Positions 6,155 through 6,796 of a stretch of DNA of 6,796 nt are shown piece after piece. Every line of letters begins with the position of its first letter. Position 1 is the stretch's first letter. The stretch comes from Actinomycetes bacterium. Lineage in GTDB: Bacteria; Actinomycetota; Acidimicrobiia; Acidimicrobiales; Microtrichaceae. The stretch is taken from the NCBI GenBank assembly GCA_023423475.1, contig JAFAFN010000372.1, forward strand, positions 1 to 6,796. The letters are read 5' to 3'. The translations under genes were made by a program, and so were the position numbers. Under the pieces are notes generated by a model, which saw only the letters and a list, made by a program, of their open reading frames with translations, was not told the origin of the DNA and searched no databases.

Positions 6155-6796
6155 ATGACCGACGACACCGGCGCGACCATCGAGGACCGCTACTCCGAGG
6201 ACCGCACCTTCACGCCCTCCGCGGAGTTCGTGGCGCAGGCGAACGTGTCCGACCCGGCGATCTACGAACGTGCCGCGGCAGATCCCGCTGCCTTCTGGGC
6301 CGAGCAGGCGCGTTCCCTGCTCACCTGGGACCGCGACTTCGACACCGCGCTCGAGTGGAACCTGCCGGACGCGAAGTGGTTCGTCGGCGGTCAGCTGAAC
6401 GTGTCGTACAACTGCGTCGATCGCCACGTCGAGGCCGGCCTCGGCGAGCGTGTCGCGCTGCACTGGGAGGGCGAGCCCGGCGACACCCGCACGATCACCT
6501 ACGCGGAGCTGCTCGACGACGTGTCGCGCTTCGCCAACGTGCTGAAGGGCCTCGGCGTCGAACAGGGCGACCGCATCTGCATCTACATGCCGATGATCCC
6601 CGAGACCGTCGTCGCGATGCTGGCCTGCACCAGGATCGGCGTGGCCCACACGCTGGTGTTCGGCGGGTTCAGCCCCGACTCGCTCATCGATCGCATCAAC
6701 GACGCCGGCGCGGTCGTCGCCGTCACCGCGGATGCCGGCTATCGCCGCGGTGCCCCGTCCGCGCTCAAGACCAACCTCGACGTAGCCGCGGTCGAC
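6155..6796 (+). CDS. acsA: Acetyl-CoA synthetase (acetate--CoA ligase, AMP-forming), N-terminal third; 3' end outside window
   Basis: This enzyme makes acetyl-CoA from acetate, ATP and CoA through an acetyl-AMP intermediate in the cytoplasm, feeding acetate into central metabolism. The 214 visible residues match the family in order: an N-terminal segment with 'FTPSAEFVAQANV' (about 19-31), Trp59-Asp-Arg60 with Trp75-Phe76, Asn82-Val-Ser-Tyr-Asn-Cys-Val-Asp-Arg-His91, Thr115-Tyr-Ala-Glu-Leu, Tyr144-Met-Pro-Met-Ile-Pro-Glu150, the Ala-Cys..Ile-Gly segment (157-162) and Phe169-Gly-Gly-Phe-Ser173. The CoA-contact region follows at Gly195-Tyr-Arg-Arg-Gly-Ala200. Full-length members have about 650 residues, so the adenylation core motifs and the C-terminal domain with the acetylatable lysine lie beyond the edge. 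The start is set by ATG with a good RBS and agrees with family N-termini. A propionyl-CoA synthetase is a less likely reading, since substrate-pocket residues are not visible. It is separated from the upstream gene by a terminator-like hairpin. Confidence 0.93.
   Translation, partial: MTDDTGATIEDRYSEDRTFTPSAEFVAQANVSDPAIYERAAADPAAFWAEQARSLLTWDRDFDTALEWNLPDAKWFVGGQLNVSYNCVDRHVEAGLGERVALHWEGEPGDTRTITYAELLDDVSRFANVLKGLGVEQGDRICIYMPMIPETVVAMLACTRIGVAHTLVFGGFSPDSLIDRINDAGAVVAVTADAGYRRGAPSALKTNLDVAAVD

Noticed and set aside
5194..6180. Long reverse-strand open frame (328 codons) spanning the end of the giant gene, the hairpin and the start of acsA
   Set aside because: Its product is dominated by Arg, Asp, Val and His in low-complexity order, as expected from the complement of G/C-biased codons. 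It crosses a terminator-like hairpin and overlaps two well-supported forward genes.
6119..6649. Reverse-strand open frame (176 codons) opposite acsA
   Set aside because: It lies almost wholly opposite a recognisable acetyl-CoA synthetase coding region and shows no domain pattern; high-GC DNA routinely yields such antisense frames.
1..6796. Functional partnership between the VWD protein and acetyl-CoA synthetase
   Set aside because: They are only neighbours: 136 bp apart, with a strong hairpin and a separate RBS between them, and no shared pathway. Adjacency alone does not support a system.

Overview
The window is about two-thirds G+C, with strong G/C preference at third codon positions, GTC/CTC/CGC-rich coding and a GGGGG-type ribosome binding site. 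This suggests a high-GC Actinomycetota chromosome. The style of the acetyl-CoA synthetase N-terminus would fit Acidimicrobiia or a relative, but that placement is an impression and no marker gene settles it.

Layout: (1) Positions 1-6018 are one very large forward CDS, open at the left edge, with at least 2,005 codons visible. It encodes an all-beta, probably secreted multidomain protein. In order it has a Gly-rich beta region, a beta linker region, two BACON-like Ig folds, a von Willebrand factor type D (VWD) domain with an intact Trp-Gly-Asp-Pro-His signature, and a run of about eleven to twelve modules of about 100 residues each. The modules repeat so regularly that their boundary motif recurs roughly every 300 bp from about 2.65 kb to the stop codon. 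(2) Positions 6019-6154 are a 136-bp intergenic gap. It holds a perfect 17-bp hairpin that looks like a transcription terminator, a weak candidate -10 element and a clear ribosome binding site. (3) Positions 6155-6796 are the first 214 codons of an acetyl-CoA synthetase gene, cut by the right edge.

The two genes point the same way, but the strong hairpin and the separate RBS suggest independent transcription. I see no functional link: one is a probable cell-surface or extracellular structural/adhesive protein, the other is central acetate metabolism. There are no RNA genes, mobile elements, CRISPR arrays or attachment sites that I can support.

The most interesting object is the giant protein. 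It combines a cysteine-free bacterial VWD domain, an Asp-Pro bond in the context that self-cleaves in some animal VWD proteins, and a long cysteine-free stalk of diverged Ig-like modules ending in a module with its own cysteine pair.
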